A stretch of DNA of 52,663 nucleotides from Planctomycetota bacterium (GTDB lineage: Bacteria; Planctomycetota; GCA-002687715). Shown here piece by piece: positions 1 to 9,094 of the stretch. The stretch spans positions 1-52,663 of the forward strand of contig NYSS01000092.1 in assembly GCA_002683135.1 (NCBI GenBank). Reading direction: 5' to 3'. The notes beneath the pieces were generated by a model that worked only from the letters and a program-made list of their open reading frames with translations, ran no database searches and was not told the origin of the DNA. The first letter of the stretch is position 1. Each line of letters begins with the position of its first letter. The position numbers were made by a program, and so were the translations under genes.

Positions 1-2799
1 CTTCGAGGCGGCGAGCCACAGCAGGACGAACGGCCAGGTGACGAGGGTCCAGCTGCGGCTCCACGCATCGATCCCGGGGCGCGCCCTTGTCGTGCGGCGC
101 CGCGGCGCGTCGAGCCATGCCTCCATGCGCTCCACCTGCGCCGCCGGGACGAGCGGGCGGTGCGCGATGGGGATGGCTGTCCGGTTGTAGTGGAGCACGA
201 GCTTGGCGACGCGCTGGGACAGGCTCTCGGTGATGAAGCGGAACCAGAGGTATGGCCCGGTGGGTATCGCCCTGTCCTTGTTGAGGTCGAGCTTCTTGAG
301 CTCCTTCCGTTCCTTCTTCCCGAGCTGCAGGCGTTCGCGCCGGATGGCCTCGATCTCCAGGTTGCCCAGGAACTGCTCCGTGCTTTTGACGTTGCTGTGG
401 TGCAACACGGCGCCGTCGAGGTAGTCCAGATAGAGCAGGACCACGTGTTCGTGCTGGCGGGCGAGGGGAGAGCTGGCGTCGCCGCCAGCGACCTCGTGCG
501 GGAGGATCTGGCTGAACCGGGCGCGCTCGGCGTCGACGCCTGCATCCGCGGTCGCCAGCCGCAGCTCAGGTGAGACCGTGCGGTCGAAGATGAGCGCCAG
601 GTCGTCCGTCCGTCGCCCGAGCTTGTGAAACTTCAGGAGGTTGATGCCCTGGGCCTCCGCGACCTTGTGGAACAACTCCGTGGTCTCGCCCGCGAGCCGC
701 TTGATCCAGCGCCCGAAGACCTGGATCAACAGGCAGGCCGCACCGAGGACGATGACGCCGGGGCCAAGGACCGTGTTGAAGAACCGGCCGAGCTTCTCGA
801 GGGCGCCGCCCTCGTCGGCGCCGAGCCAGGCGATCAACCAGGAGACGATGACCGCCGCGAATCCGAACATGAGCAGGCGCACGGCCGGTCTCTGAGTCGC
901 CTTGACCAGGGTCGATCCGACGCGGTCGAGGAGCTGAGAGCCGGTGACGATGCCCGTCAGGTCACCGAAGAACCGGAAGCGTTCGACCATGCGCTCGAGC
1001 CAGCGTCCGAGCCCGCGTCCGGCCCGCGCCAGGGCCTGATAGGGGTCGAGCCCGGTGGTGCCCGCGGCCGTTTCGCGGACCAGCCAGAGCCTGCGCACAA
1101 TGGGGATGTCCAGCATGCGCAGCACCCGCGCCAGGCGCCCGGCGGTCTCCTCTCCCAGGTGGACCTCGACGGTGGTGGCCTCCAGCGTCAGCAACTCTTC
1201 GACCACGGCCTCGACGCGGATGTCGCGCAGGTCGGCTTCCGGGCCCACGACGTGACGCATCTCGTGGTGGGGCGCGGCATCGAGGCGCTGGCCCAGGGCC
1301 TCGACGCGGCGGCAGGCGAGGGGCTGGCGCAGCACCGGCGGGAGCTCGGACAGGGTGAGCCGTAGCGCGCGCGAGAGCCTGCCCCGGAACCGCTTGAGCC
1401 GGAGGGACGCCGACACCGACCCCTCTTCGTCCTCCTCGGGTGGGTCGAACAGGACGATATTGCGGTTCAGCAGCGCCGCGTTGCGGCGCGCGAGCCGGTC
1501 CATTCCCTGAAGGGTGAAGGCCATGATGCGGTAGAGCTGGAACAGGGGGCGCATGAGCCGCATGCCGCGCAACAGGCGGATCCCGCGGACGGCGCGCAGG
1601 CCCCGCGCCACGTCGCCTCTGGCGGCGGCGTCGGAGGCGGCGACCAGCTCGGTGACGAGGCCGAAGGGCAGCGACGGCAGGACGTCGATGAAGAAGCACC
1701 GCCACAGGTAGAGGCCGCTCCAGCCCGACAGGGCCCAGCGCCACCCGAATTCGAGCAAGAAGAACCCGCAGATGGCGGCGTCCACCCACGCCAGGGTCAG
1801 ACGCGTGCTCTGCGCGCTCGCGGCTTTGGCGGCGTCGGTGATCTTGCTCGGGTCGTCCGCCAGCAGGTCCTGGCCGAGGATCGCCAGGACGGCGACGATC
1901 GACAGGAACACCATGAGTTCGATGACGCGCAGGGTCCTGGGTCCCACCTGCTCCGTCTGTCGGCTCCGTACCTGGCGATCCTGGATGGCCGCCCGGATGC
2001 GCCGACTCATGCGTCGCAGCTCGCGGCGGCGGCCTTCGCGTTGCATCCTCCGGGTCAGCGTGAGGGTGCGTTGCACGTCGCGTCGCGCGTTCGCCAACAT
2101 CTTCATGGCCGCGTCGTGGGAGAGGCTCTCGGAGCGGGCGAGGATGTCCTCGGCCCGGTCATTCACCTCGTCAGCGAGCCGCTGAAGATAGTCGTCCGCC
2201 GCCCGACCCTCGAGCTGCTGCGCGCGCTCGAGGATGTTGCGCCAGAGCTTCGCTCGGACCCCGCCGAGTTGTTCCGCCAGACCGGTCTGGCCGCGCTCCA
2301 CGAAGTCGCCTACGGACTCGGCGATGACGCGTAGGGAGGTGCCCGGGGGGGATTGTGGTGAAGGGGTGTGGGCGAGGCTTGTCAGGCGCTCGACGATCAA
2401 CTCATCGAGGCGCGCTCGCAAAGAAGAGTCGCGCGTCTCGGAGCCGACCTCGGCTAACGACTTCTCCTCTCGGTCCACCTCGGCGACGACGTCGGTCGGG
2501 GCCTCGCCGAGCCGTTCAAGCCCGACGTCGCGGATCGCGTCGAGGACATCGAGGGCGTCGCCGAGGAGCCGCGCTTCGTCGGGGCCGCGGATCGCCAGCG
2601 CGCGGGACACGTCGAACGCCCGTCCCTCGAGGTGGTCGATGAGCGCCATGACCCGGTGCCTGCCGCCGTCCGAATCCTCGTCGCAAGCGCGCGCCACCAG
2701 GCCCCGCGCCGCCGCCCCCAGGTCGTCAGGGGGCGCGCCCAGCATCGCCTCTAACTCAGCGACGAGCGGGTCGGAGACGGGCTCGTCCGTGGGGGGCAT
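1..2799 (-). CDS. Large membrane protein with S1-S4 voltage-sensor-like domain (partial, C-terminus off window)
   Basis: The frame is open from the ATG at 2799 to the window edge (933 codons, no stop seen). Residues 1-285 are hydrophilic and acidic to basic. Residues 291-309 form a hydrophobic helix, 334-353 a second one containing FFLLEF followed by WRW, and 363-385 a third with Asp372. Next comes a helix with Arg at 399, 402, 405, 408, 411, 414 and 417, that is every third residue. This order and spacing match S1-S4 of the ion-transport superfamily, with S4 as voltage sensor. No pore helix or TVGYG-like filter follows. Instead there is a soluble stretch, then two more hydrophobic segments (about 640-660 and 676-696) and a long soluble tail. 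It starts 4 bases after the stop of the upstream dehydrogenase gene, so the two are probably co-transcribed. The tail is not recognised. Family-level assignment is inference from the pattern; the open frame and helices are seen directly. Confidence 0.75.
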   Translation of the reverse strand, partial: MPPTDEPVSDPLVAELEAMLGAPPDDLGAAARGLVARACDEDSDGGRHRVMALIDHLEGRAFDVSRALAIRGPDEARLLGDALDVLDAIRDVGLERLGEAPTDVVAEVDREEKSLAEVGSETRDSSLRARLDELIVERLTSLAHTPSPQSPPGTSLRVIAESVGDFVERGQTGLAEQLGGVRAKLWRNILERAQQLEGRAADDYLQRLADEVNDRAEDILARSESLSHDAAMKMLANARRDVQRTLTLTRRMQREGRRRELRRMSRRIRAAIQDRQVRSRQTEQVGPRTLRVIELMVFLSIVAVLAILGQDLLADDPSKITDAAKAASAQSTRLTLAWVDAAICGFFLLEFGWRWALSGWSGLYLWRCFFIDVLPSLPFGLVTELVAASDAAARGDVARGLRAVRGIRLLRGMRLMRPLFQLYRIMAFTLQGMDRLARRNAALLNRNIVLFDPPEEDEEGSVSASLRLKRFRGRLSRALRLTLSELPPVLRQPLACRRVEALGQRLDAAPHHEMRHVVGPEADLRDIRVEAVVEELLTLEATTVEVHLGEETAGRLARVLRMLDIPIVRRLWLVRETAAGTTGLDPYQALARAGRGLGRWLERMVERFRFFGDLTGIVTGSQLLDRVGSTLVKATQRPAVRLLMFGFAAVIVSWLIAWLGADEGGALEKLGRFFNTVLGPGVIVLGAACLLIQVFGRWIKRLAGETTELFHKVAEAQGINLLKFHKLGRRTDDLALIFDRTVSPELRLATADAGVDAERARFSQILPHEVAGGDASSPLARQHEHVVLLYLDYLDGAVLHHSNVKSTEQFLGNLEIEAIRRERLQLGKKERKELKKLDLNKDRAIPTGPYLWFRFITESLSQRVAKLVLHYNRTAIPIAHRPLVPAAQVERMEAWLDAPRRRTTRARPGIDAWSRSWTLVTWPFVLLWLAASK

Positions 2800-2803
2800 G
2801 CGC

Positions 2804-3826
2804 CTAGGAGTACCGCTTCTTGATGTTGGGGACGAGGTACTCGTCGAACGTGCGCCTGATGTCGTAGGTGGGGGAGAACCCCCACTCGGAGCGGGCGAGC
2901 GTGTCGTTGACGGAGGCCGGCCACGAGTGGACCAGCCGTTCACGTTGCAGGTCGGGTTCGAAGGAGATCTGGGCGTCCGGGAACACCTCACGGGTGCGAT
3001 CGGCGAACTCGCCGGCGCTCGGGTTGAAGGCGTTGATGTTGTAGACGACCCTGGAGAGGCTCTCCGCCGGCGCCTGCATCAGCTGCACCATGGCCGTGAC
3101 GGCGTCGGGCATGGCCATGAACGGGAGGCGCGTCTCCTCGCTGACGAAGCAGGCGTAGGGCTCCCCCTTCGCGGCGGCGTGGATCATCTCGGGGCCGTAG
3201 TCCGAGGTCCCGCCGCTGGGCACGGTGTAGGCGGAGATGAGTCCGGGGAATCGGATCGACCGGAAGTCGATGCGACGTCCGTGGTCTTCGGCGGCCAGCT
3301 GCTTGTAGTGCCGGGTGTAGTAGCGGCCCAGGTTCTCGCAGTACAGCTTGTTGCAGCCGTACATGGTGATGGGGATCGTCCAATTGTGCTCGCGCACCGG
3401 ATCGATGGTGTTCCGGGTGTCTCTGATGGGGATGCCGTACACCGCGATCGAGCTCGGAAAGAAGAAGCGCACCGTCGCGCCGTGCCAGCGAGACTGCTCG
3501 ACCCCGAGCTTCAGCAGGTTCAGTGTCCCTTGGACGTTGACCTGGTGAGCGGTCTCCGGGGTGAACTCCCCTCGGGTCGAGAGGAGGGCGGCCAGGTGGT
3601 AGATGGTGGAGATCTCGTATTCGGAGACGAGGCGGTCCAGGAGGCCCTGATCGAGGATGTCCCCGACGATGCCCGCCTCGCAGCGGGGTCGGATCTCGGA
3701 GTCCATCTCCTTCAAGTCGAGGGCCAGCACCCGGACGTCGGGGTCTCGCTTGGTCAGCGCGACGATGAGGCTCTGTCCGATCTCTCCGTTAGCGCCGGTG
3801 ATCAGAACGGCGGGCTTTCGCGACAT
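2804..3826 (-). CDS. NAD-dependent epimerase/dehydratase family protein, probable L-threonine 3-dehydrogenase (SDR type)
   Basis: A 340-residue extended short-chain dehydrogenase. The N-terminus has the Rossmann motif TGANGEIGQ (residues about 9-17), and the catalytic YxxxK is Tyr156-Lys160 (YGCNK). The ending and size fit the epimerase-type threonine dehydrogenases that oxidise L-threonine to 2-amino-3-oxobutyrate with NAD+. The assignment rests mainly on context: the divergent neighbour at 3931 is 2-amino-3-ketobutyrate CoA ligase, the next enzyme of that pathway. Motifs alone would also allow a nucleotide-sugar epimerase, but no sugar gene is nearby. The gene is followed after 4 bases by the large membrane protein. 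Cytoplasmic. Confidence 0.8.
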   Translation of the reverse strand: MSRKPAVLITGANGEIGQSLIVALTKRDPDVRVLALDLKEMDSEIRPRCEAGIVGDILDQGLLDRLVSEYEISTIYHLAALLSTRGEFTPETAHQVNVQGTLNLLKLGVEQSRWHGATVRFFFPSSIAVYGIPIRDTRNTIDPVREHNWTIPITMYGCNKLYCENLGRYYTRHYKQLAAEDHGRRIDFRSIRFPGLISAYTVPSGGTSDYGPEMIHAAAKGEPYACFVSEETRLPFMAMPDAVTAMVQLMQAPAESLSRVVYNINAFNPSAGEFADRTREVFPDAQISFEPDLQRERLVHSWPASVNDTLARSEWGFSPTYDIRRTFDEYLVPNIKKRYS

Positions 3827-3862
3827 CTGGTTCTCGTGAGATCCTTATCGGGTCCTGGTCGG

Positions 3863-3892
3863 TTGCCCCGAAACGTGGGGGGCGCTTATCGT
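3863..3892 (+). promoter_or_regulatory. Possible sigma70-like promoter for kbl
   Basis: TTGCCC (3863-3868) and TATCGT (3887-3892) are separated by 18 bases, 38 bases upstream of the kbl ATG. The match to consensus is partial (4 of 6 in each box). It lies in the 104-base divergent region shared with the dehydrogenase gene, so both genes may be controlled from here. Confidence 0.3.
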
Positions 3893-3930
3893 ACCGGGCC
3901 GCGCATATCCGAGAAGCTAAGGCCATTGCC

Positions 3931-5118
3931 ATGTACGACCAGCTCAGAGATCGCCTGAATGAGACCCTCGCCGACATCAGGGACAGCGGTCTCTACAAGG
4001 AGGAGCGTCAGCTCCTCGGTCCGCAGGGGGCGGCCATCCAGGTTCAGGGCCAGGAGGTGCTGAACTTCTGCGCCAACAATTACCTGGGGCTCTCGGGTCA
4101 CGAGGCCTTGATGACGGCCGCCCACGAGGGGCTCGACCGGTATGGCTTCGGCATGTCGTCCGTCCGTTTTATCTGCGGGACCCAGGACCAGCACAAGACG
4201 CTCGAGCGCAAGGCGGCGGACTTCCTCGGGATGGAGGACTGCATCCTCTACACGTCGTGCTTCGACGCCAACGGAGGCCTCTTCGAGACGATCCTCGGAC
4301 CGGAGGACGCCATCATCTCGGACGCGTTGAACCACGCCTCCATCATTGATGGGGTCCGTCTTTGCAAGGCGGAACGTTATCGCTACGCCAACTGCGACAT
4401 GGCCGACCTGGAGCGTTGCCTCAAGGAGGCACAGGGTGCTCGGGCCCGGTTGATCGCGACCGACGGAGTGTTCTCCATGGACGGATACGTGGCGCCCCTG
4501 CCGGACATCTGCGAGCTCGCCGATAAGTACGGCGCTGCGGTCATGGTGGACGACAGCCACGCGTCCGGGTTCTTTGGCCCGACCGGTCGCGGGACGCACG
4601 AATATCACGGGGTCATGGATCGCATCGACGTCATCACGTCGACCCTGGGCAAGGCCCTCGGAGGCGCGGCGGGTGGCTTCACCGCGGGCCGCCAGGAGAT
4701 CGTGGACGTGCTCCGCCAGAGGAGCCGTCCGTACCTGTTCTCCAACTCCGTGCCGCCGGCGCTGGTCGCGGCCTCCATCGCGTGCCTCGATACCCTCTCG
4801 CGGACGACCGAGCTGCGTGATCGGCTGGAGGTGAACACCAAGCGGTTCCGCGCGGCGATGACGGAGGCGGGCTTCGCGATCAAGGACGGCGATCACCCCA
4901 TCGTCCCGATCATGCTCGGGGATGCCAGGGTCGCGACGGATATGGCGACGCGCCTGCTCGGAGAGGGGATCTACGTCATCGGCTTCAGCTTCCCCGTCGT
5001 TCCCAAGGGGCAGGCCCGCATCCGGGTGCAGATCAGCGCCGCCCACACCGACGAGCAGCTGGACCGGGCCGTGGCCGCGTTCACCAGCGTCGGCACCGCC
5101 ATGGGCGTGCTGGGATAG
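3931..5118 (+). CDS. kbl: Glycine C-acetyltransferase (2-amino-3-ketobutyrate CoA ligase)
   Basis: A 395-residue PLP-dependent alpha-oxoamine synthase that cleaves 2-amino-3-oxobutyrate with CoA to glycine and acetyl-CoA. The sequence is close to canonical Kbl over its full length: [13 protein letters not shown] near the N-terminus, [29 protein letters not shown], and the PLP lysine Lys241 in STLGKALGG. The length equals that of the family. Together with the divergent dehydrogenase at 2804-3826 it forms a complete threonine-to-glycine route. The start ATG is used because the conserved N-terminus begins there. Confidence 0.95.
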   Translation: MYDQLRDRLNETLADIRDSGLYKEERQLLGPQGAAIQVQGQEVLNFCANNYLGLSGHEALMTAAHEGLDRYGFGMSSVRFICGTQDQHKTLERKAADFLGMEDCILYTSCFDANGGLFETILGPEDAIISDALNHASIIDGVRLCKAERYRYANCDMADLERCLKEAQGARARLIATDGVFSMDGYVAPLPDICELADKYGAAVMVDDSHASGFFGPTGRGTHEYHGVMDRIDVITSTLGKALGGAAGGFTAGRQEIVDVLRQRSRPYLFSNSVPPALVAASIACLDTLSRTTELRDRLEVNTKRFRAAMTEAGFAIKDGDHPIVPIMLGDARVATDMATRLLGEGIYVIGFSFPVVPKGQARIRVQISAAHTDEQLDRAVAAFTSVGTAMGVLG

Positions 5119-5163
5119 GGCGCCGCGCGCGCGGTCCGGCGCTGCCCTGATAGGCTCTTGGGC

Positions 5164-8100
5164 ATGCGCTTCGCCACCCCCCTCATCGTCGTTTTGTCGC
5201 TGTCCGTTCCGCTCACCGCCCAGCAGTGGATCTGGGGCCATTGGGTCCAGGGTCTCGGCAACCAGCCGGACGGCGAACGGGTCTTTGCCCGCGCGGCCTT
5301 CGACCTCCCCAAGAAGCCCGCGAAGGCGAGCCTCAAGATCACCTGTGACAATCGCTATCAGGTGTGGGTCAACGACAAGAAGGTCGGTCGCGGAACTGAG
5401 TGGCAGCGTGGCCAGCTGTTCAACGTCGCGCGTCATCTGACCAAGGGCCGCAACGTGGTCGCCGTCCGCGGCGAGAACGACGGTGGTCCGGCGGGTTTGC
5501 TCGCGTGGCTGGAGGTCGGTGCCGCGCGCGTGGCCCCCACGGGCGCGGCATGGAAGACGGCCCGCGCCGCCGTCGGGGGTTGGCGTACGGGGGGCTTTGA
5601 CGACGGTGGGTGGAAGCCTGCTTCGATCCTGGCCCCCCTGGGGAAGGGGCCGTGGGGTGAGCCGGGGTTCGGAGGCGGCGCCACCAACGGAGGCCGCAAG
5701 GCCGGCAACAAGGGTAAGCCCCAGGACTTCGCGCCCCTGCCCGGGTTCGAGGCGAAGGAGGTGGCTTCGGGGGTCGGCTCGCTGATCGCGCTGTGCTTGG
5801 ACGACCAGGACCGGCCCATCGTTTCTGTCGAACGGGGTCCGGTGCTGCGGCTTCATGATGATGACAAGGACGGCATCTACGAGCGTGACGAGGTCTACTG
5901 TGACCTGGTGAAGTCGTGCCAGGGCTTGCTGTATTCGCGCGGCGGGCTCTACGTGGTCGGCGCCGGTCCCAAGGGGCCTGGGCTCTACCGGATCGAGGAG
6001 GGTGACGGCGAGAACCCGAAGCTGATCGGTGGTTTCAACGGCGGCATGGGCGAGCATGGTCCGCACGCGATCATCGAGGGGCCGGGGGATCGTCTCTACG
6101 GCGTCATCGGCAACCACACCAAGCTGAAGGCCGAGTGGAGCTCGCAGTCGCCCTATCGGCCCCACGACCAGGGGCACCCGCTGCCCCGCTACCTCGATCC
6201 CCGGGGCCACGCGCGGAACATCAAGTCGCCGGGCGGGCTCATCTACTCCGTGGATCGCGAGGGCAAGGACTGGCGGGTTCACGCCGCCGGGTTTCGCAAT
6301 ACCTACGACATCGCGTTCAACCGCCACGGCGAGCTGTTCGCGTTCGACTCCGACATGGAGTGGGATATCGGTATGCCTTGGTACCGGCCGACGCGGGTGT
6401 ACCACGCCATCGATGGTGCGGATTTCGGCTGGCGTACCGGATCGTCCAAGTGGCCGGACATCTACCCGGATTCTCTGCCAGCCGCCATCGACTGCGGGCG
6501 CGGCTCGCCTTGCGGCGTGGTGCTGTATGACAACGACAAGTTCCCCGAGCGCTTCCAGGGCGCCCTGTTCGGGGCGGACTGGGCACAGGGGCGGATCCTG
6601 GCCTTTCATCTCGACGCCGTGGGTGACACCTACAAGGGGAGGACCGAGGTCCTGCTCTCGGGGCGTCCGCTCAACGTCACCGACCTGGCGGTGACCAAGG
6701 ACGGAGCGTTGCTGTTCACCAACGGCGGCCGCGGAACCCGCGGGAGCCTGGGCAAGCTGACTTACACGAAGCCGGTCAACAAGCAGCCCGTGCGTCCGCG
6801 GCCGGCGGCTCGGCCGGGGCCCGGTGCCACGATAGCGGAGCTCGCAGATGTCCTGCGTACGGTGGACGAGGAGCATCGGTTCTCGCGCTTCGCGGCGATC
6901 GTCGAGTTCCGCCGCCGCGACACCGTCCCGGCCTCGGCGGGGGGCGCCGACGACGGGGATTTGATGCTCAACGCGTTGTCGGGCGTTCACCGGTATTTGA
7001 CGGGGAAGCAGGACCCCAGCCGCTCCCTCGGGCCCGACTCAGCCCTGGCGACGGCAGCGCTGAACAGTGAGACCCCCTCAGTCCGGCACGCGGGTCTTCG
7101 CCTGATCCAGCGCATGATGATGCAGGACTTCGAGGTCCCCGCGAGCGCCATCGACGTCGTGTCTGCGACGTACGGTAAGGGGGACCGCCTCGCGGACAGG
7201 GAGGCGGCCATGATCCTGGCGCAGGCTGCGCCGGATCGCGCGCGGCCGCTGCTGCTCAAGGCGCTGATCGCGGAGAAATCGCGGGCTGAGCAGATCTACC
7301 TCGCCTACGCCCTCCGGGTCATCACCGAGGGCTGGACCCACGACGATAAGCGCCGGGTGTTCGAGTGGCTGGTGGCCGCTCAGAACTGGAGCGGCGGGGC
7401 CAGCTATCAGGGCTACATCGGGTATCTGCGAAAGGACTTCGAGAAGCTGCTCGATGACGGAGACAAGGCGAAGATGCGCGCGCTGCTGGCCATCAAGCCC
7501 GGGCAGGCGTCGGTGCACCTCGTGAAGGGAGCGCCGACGCGCGACTTCACGCGGAGCCTCGACTTCCTCCGTAACTCGCTCGGCGCTGAGCGTCGATCGC
7601 TTCATGATGGCGCCCGCGTCTTCCAGAAGGCGTGCGCCGCGTGTCACAAGTTCGGTGACCAGGGCACGCTGGTCGGTCCCGATCTGACGGCGGCCGGGTC
7701 GCGTTACACGCTTGAGGACTTGCTGACCACGATCGTCGACCCGTCCCGCGCCATCTCCGATCAGTACCGAGCGCTCGACGTCTTCACCAAGGACGACGAG
7801 ATCTTCTCCGGGTTGCCGGTGTCGGAGACCGAGAAGACGCTCACCTTGCTGCAAGGTACGGGCGATCGGGTGGAGGTGTCGGTGTCGGATATCGACACGC
7901 GCCGGTTCGCCAAGACGTCGGGGATGCCGGCGGGGTTGCTGGACGGCTTGTCTCTCGAGGAGGCGGCGGACCTGATCTACTACATCCGGTCGGGGGCGTC
8001 CCGGCCGGTCCCCGCCAAGTCTGCGTGGCGTCCCTTGTTCAACGGCAAGGACCTCTCGGGCTGGTCCGGTGACCCCAAGCTCTGGAGGGTCGAGAACGGG

Positions 8101-8547
8101 GTCGTCATCGGCGAGCTGGTGGGCGGGAAACAAAACACGTTCCTGAGCACCGACGCGACCTACGGTGACTTTGTGCTGCAGTACGAGATATTGCTGGAGG
8201 AGGGGAACTCGGGCTGCCAGTTCCGCTCCGAGCGGTTGCCGGAGCACGTCATGCGGGGTTACCAGGCTGACGCCGGCGATAAGTTCTGGGGATCTCTCTA
8301 CCACGAGCGGGGGCGCGGCATGCTGCACCAGGCCGAGAGGGTCGACTGGGAGCCCGCGTTCGACAAGAACGACTGGAACCACTTCGTCGTCGAGGCGGTG
8401 GGGGAGAAGATCCGGATCACCATGAACGGCTGCCCGACGGTGGTGATCAGCGACAGGGGCGCCGCGTCGGGGCACTTCGGGTTCCAGCTCCACCAGGGGA
8501 AGCGCACGGCGATCCGTCTGCGCAACGTCCTGATCCGGGATCCCTAG
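5164..8547 (+). CDS. Secreted PVC-type mosaic protein: beta-propeller dehydrogenase, c-type cytochrome and DUF1080 domains
   Basis: 1127 residues starting at ATG 5164; a TTG two codons upstream is possible but less likely. Residues 1-20 form a signal peptide. Residues about 20-160 look like a galactose-binding-type beta-sandwich (ITCDNRYQVWVNDKKVG). Residues 188-535 resemble the PVC membrane-bound dehydrogenase beta-propeller. Residues 555-800 are helical and HEAT-like. A cytochrome c domain follows, with the heme motif CAACH at 824-828 and a later SGMPAGLL that could supply the Met ligand. Residues 955-1127 are a DUF1080 (3-keto-disaccharide hydrolase) jelly roll starting WRPLFNGKDLSGW. Such combinations are typical of planctomycetes and are linked to extracellular carbohydrate oxidation; the substrate here is unknown. 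It stands alone between kbl and a PTS IIA gene. Confidence 0.88.
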   Translation: MRFATPLIVVLSLSVPLTAQQWIWGHWVQGLGNQPDGERVFARAAFDLPKKPAKASLKITCDNRYQVWVNDKKVGRGTEWQRGQLFNVARHLTKGRNVVAVRGENDGGPAGLLAWLEVGAARVAPTGAAWKTARAAVGGWRTGGFDDGGWKPASILAPLGKGPWGEPGFGGGATNGGRKAGNKGKPQDFAPLPGFEAKEVASGVGSLIALCLDDQDRPIVSVERGPVLRLHDDDKDGIYERDEVYCDLVKSCQGLLYSRGGLYVVGAGPKGPGLYRIEEGDGENPKLIGGFNGGMGEHGPHAIIEGPGDRLYGVIGNHTKLKAEWSSQSPYRPHDQGHPLPRYLDPRGHARNIKSPGGLIYSVDREGKDWRVHAAGFRNTYDIAFNRHGELFAFDSDMEWDIGMPWYRPTRVYHAIDGADFGWRTGSSKWPDIYPDSLPAAIDCGRGSPCGVVLYDNDKFPERFQGALFGADWAQGRILAFHLDAVGDTYKGRTEVLLSGRPLNVTDLAVTKDGALLFTNGGRGTRGSLGKLTYTKPVNKQPVRPRPAARPGPGATIAELADVLRTVDEEHRFSRFAAIVEFRRRDTVPASAGGADDGDLMLNALSGVHRYLTGKQDPSRSLGPDSALATAALNSETPSVRHAGLRLIQRMMMQDFEVPASAIDVVSATYGKGDRLADREAAMILAQAAPDRARPLLLKALIAEKSRAEQIYLAYALRVITEGWTHDDKRRVFEWLVAAQNWSGGASYQGYIGYLRKDFEKLLDDGDKAKMRALLAIKPGQASVHLVKGAPTRDFTRSLDFLRNSLGAERRSLHDGARVFQKACAACHKFGDQGTLVGPDLTAAGSRYTLEDLLTTIVDPSRAISDQYRALDVFTKDDEIFSGLPVSETEKTLTLLQGTGDRVEVSVSDIDTRRFAKTSGMPAGLLDGLSLEEAADLIYYIRSGASRPVPAKSAWRPLFNGKDLSGWSGDPKLWRVENGVVIGELVGGKQNTFLSTDATYGDFVLQYEILLEEGNSGCQFRSERLPEHVMRGYQADAGDKFWGSLYHERGRGMLHQAERVDWEPAFDKNDWNHFVVEAVGEKIRITMNGCPTVVISDRGAASGHFGFQLHQGKRTAIRLRNVLIRDP

Positions 8548-8587
8548 CCCTTTTCGCGGGTCAGGGCGGCGCTAAGATCTCGACTCA

Positions 8588-9073
8588 ATGCCGACGCTTG
8601 CCGACATCATCCTGCCGGAGCACGTCGCGTGGCTGGAGGTGACCTCGAAGGACGAGGCGCTCAGCGAGCTCCTGTCGCTGCTCTCCAGGTCGCGCGCGGT
8701 GAAGGACTCCGCGGCGCTGCGGAGCGCCGTGCTCGCGCGTGAGGTGCTCATGAGCACCGGCGTGGGCTACGGGGTCGCCGTGCCCCACGCGAAGATCCCG
8801 ACGGTCGAGTCGTTCGTGGTCGCTGTCGGGGTCATGCCTGAGGGGATAGCCTACGGCCCGTCGCTGGACGACGCGCCGGTTCGCCTCATCGTGATGATCG
8901 CCGGTCCCGACCACGCCCAGGAGGGTTACCTGAGGCTCCTGTCGGCGCTCATGAAGTTCATCAAGAGCGAGAAGGGAAAGCTGCTATCCAGCACGTCCGC
9001 GCGGGATGTCTGCCGCCTCGGCAAGCGTTATCCCGTGGATCTTCCGCTCTCCTCGTTGCCGTCCAAAGCCTGA
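8588..9073 (+). CDS. PTS sugar transporter subunit IIA domain protein (PtsN/fructose type)
   Basis: A 161-residue single-domain protein of the PTS EIIA type 2 family. The phosphorylatable histidine is His67 in GVAVPHAKI, preceded by the usual LLSRSRAVKDSAALRSAVLARE-like helix. No EIIB or EIIC partner and no HPr is found in the window, so it more likely acts as a regulatory phosphocarrier (PtsN-like) than in sugar uptake. It lies 22 bases upstream of prfB and may be co-transcribed with it. No clear ribosome binding site is seen before the ATG. Confidence 0.85.
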   Translation: MPTLADIILPEHVAWLEVTSKDEALSELLSLLSRSRAVKDSAALRSAVLAREVLMSTGVGYGVAVPHAKIPTVESFVVAVGVMPEGIAYGPSLDDAPVRLIVMIAGPDHAQEGYLRLLSALMKFIKSEKGKLLSSTSARDVCRLGKRYPVDLPLSSLPSKA

Positions 9074-9094
9074 GCACAAGCCTGAGAATTCGAC

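Noticed and set aside
160..1365. Plus-strand open frames opposite the membrane protein at 1-2799
   Set aside because: The minus-strand frame is open for 2.8 kb and encodes hydrophobic helices and the arginine-patterned helix, while the plus-strand products are Glu/Asp/Leu-rich shadows.
3886..6990. A 1034-codon open frame on the minus strand opposite kbl and the mosaic cytochrome gene
   Set aside because: Antisense shadow of two clear genes with intact motifs; no recognisable protein family in the antisense product.
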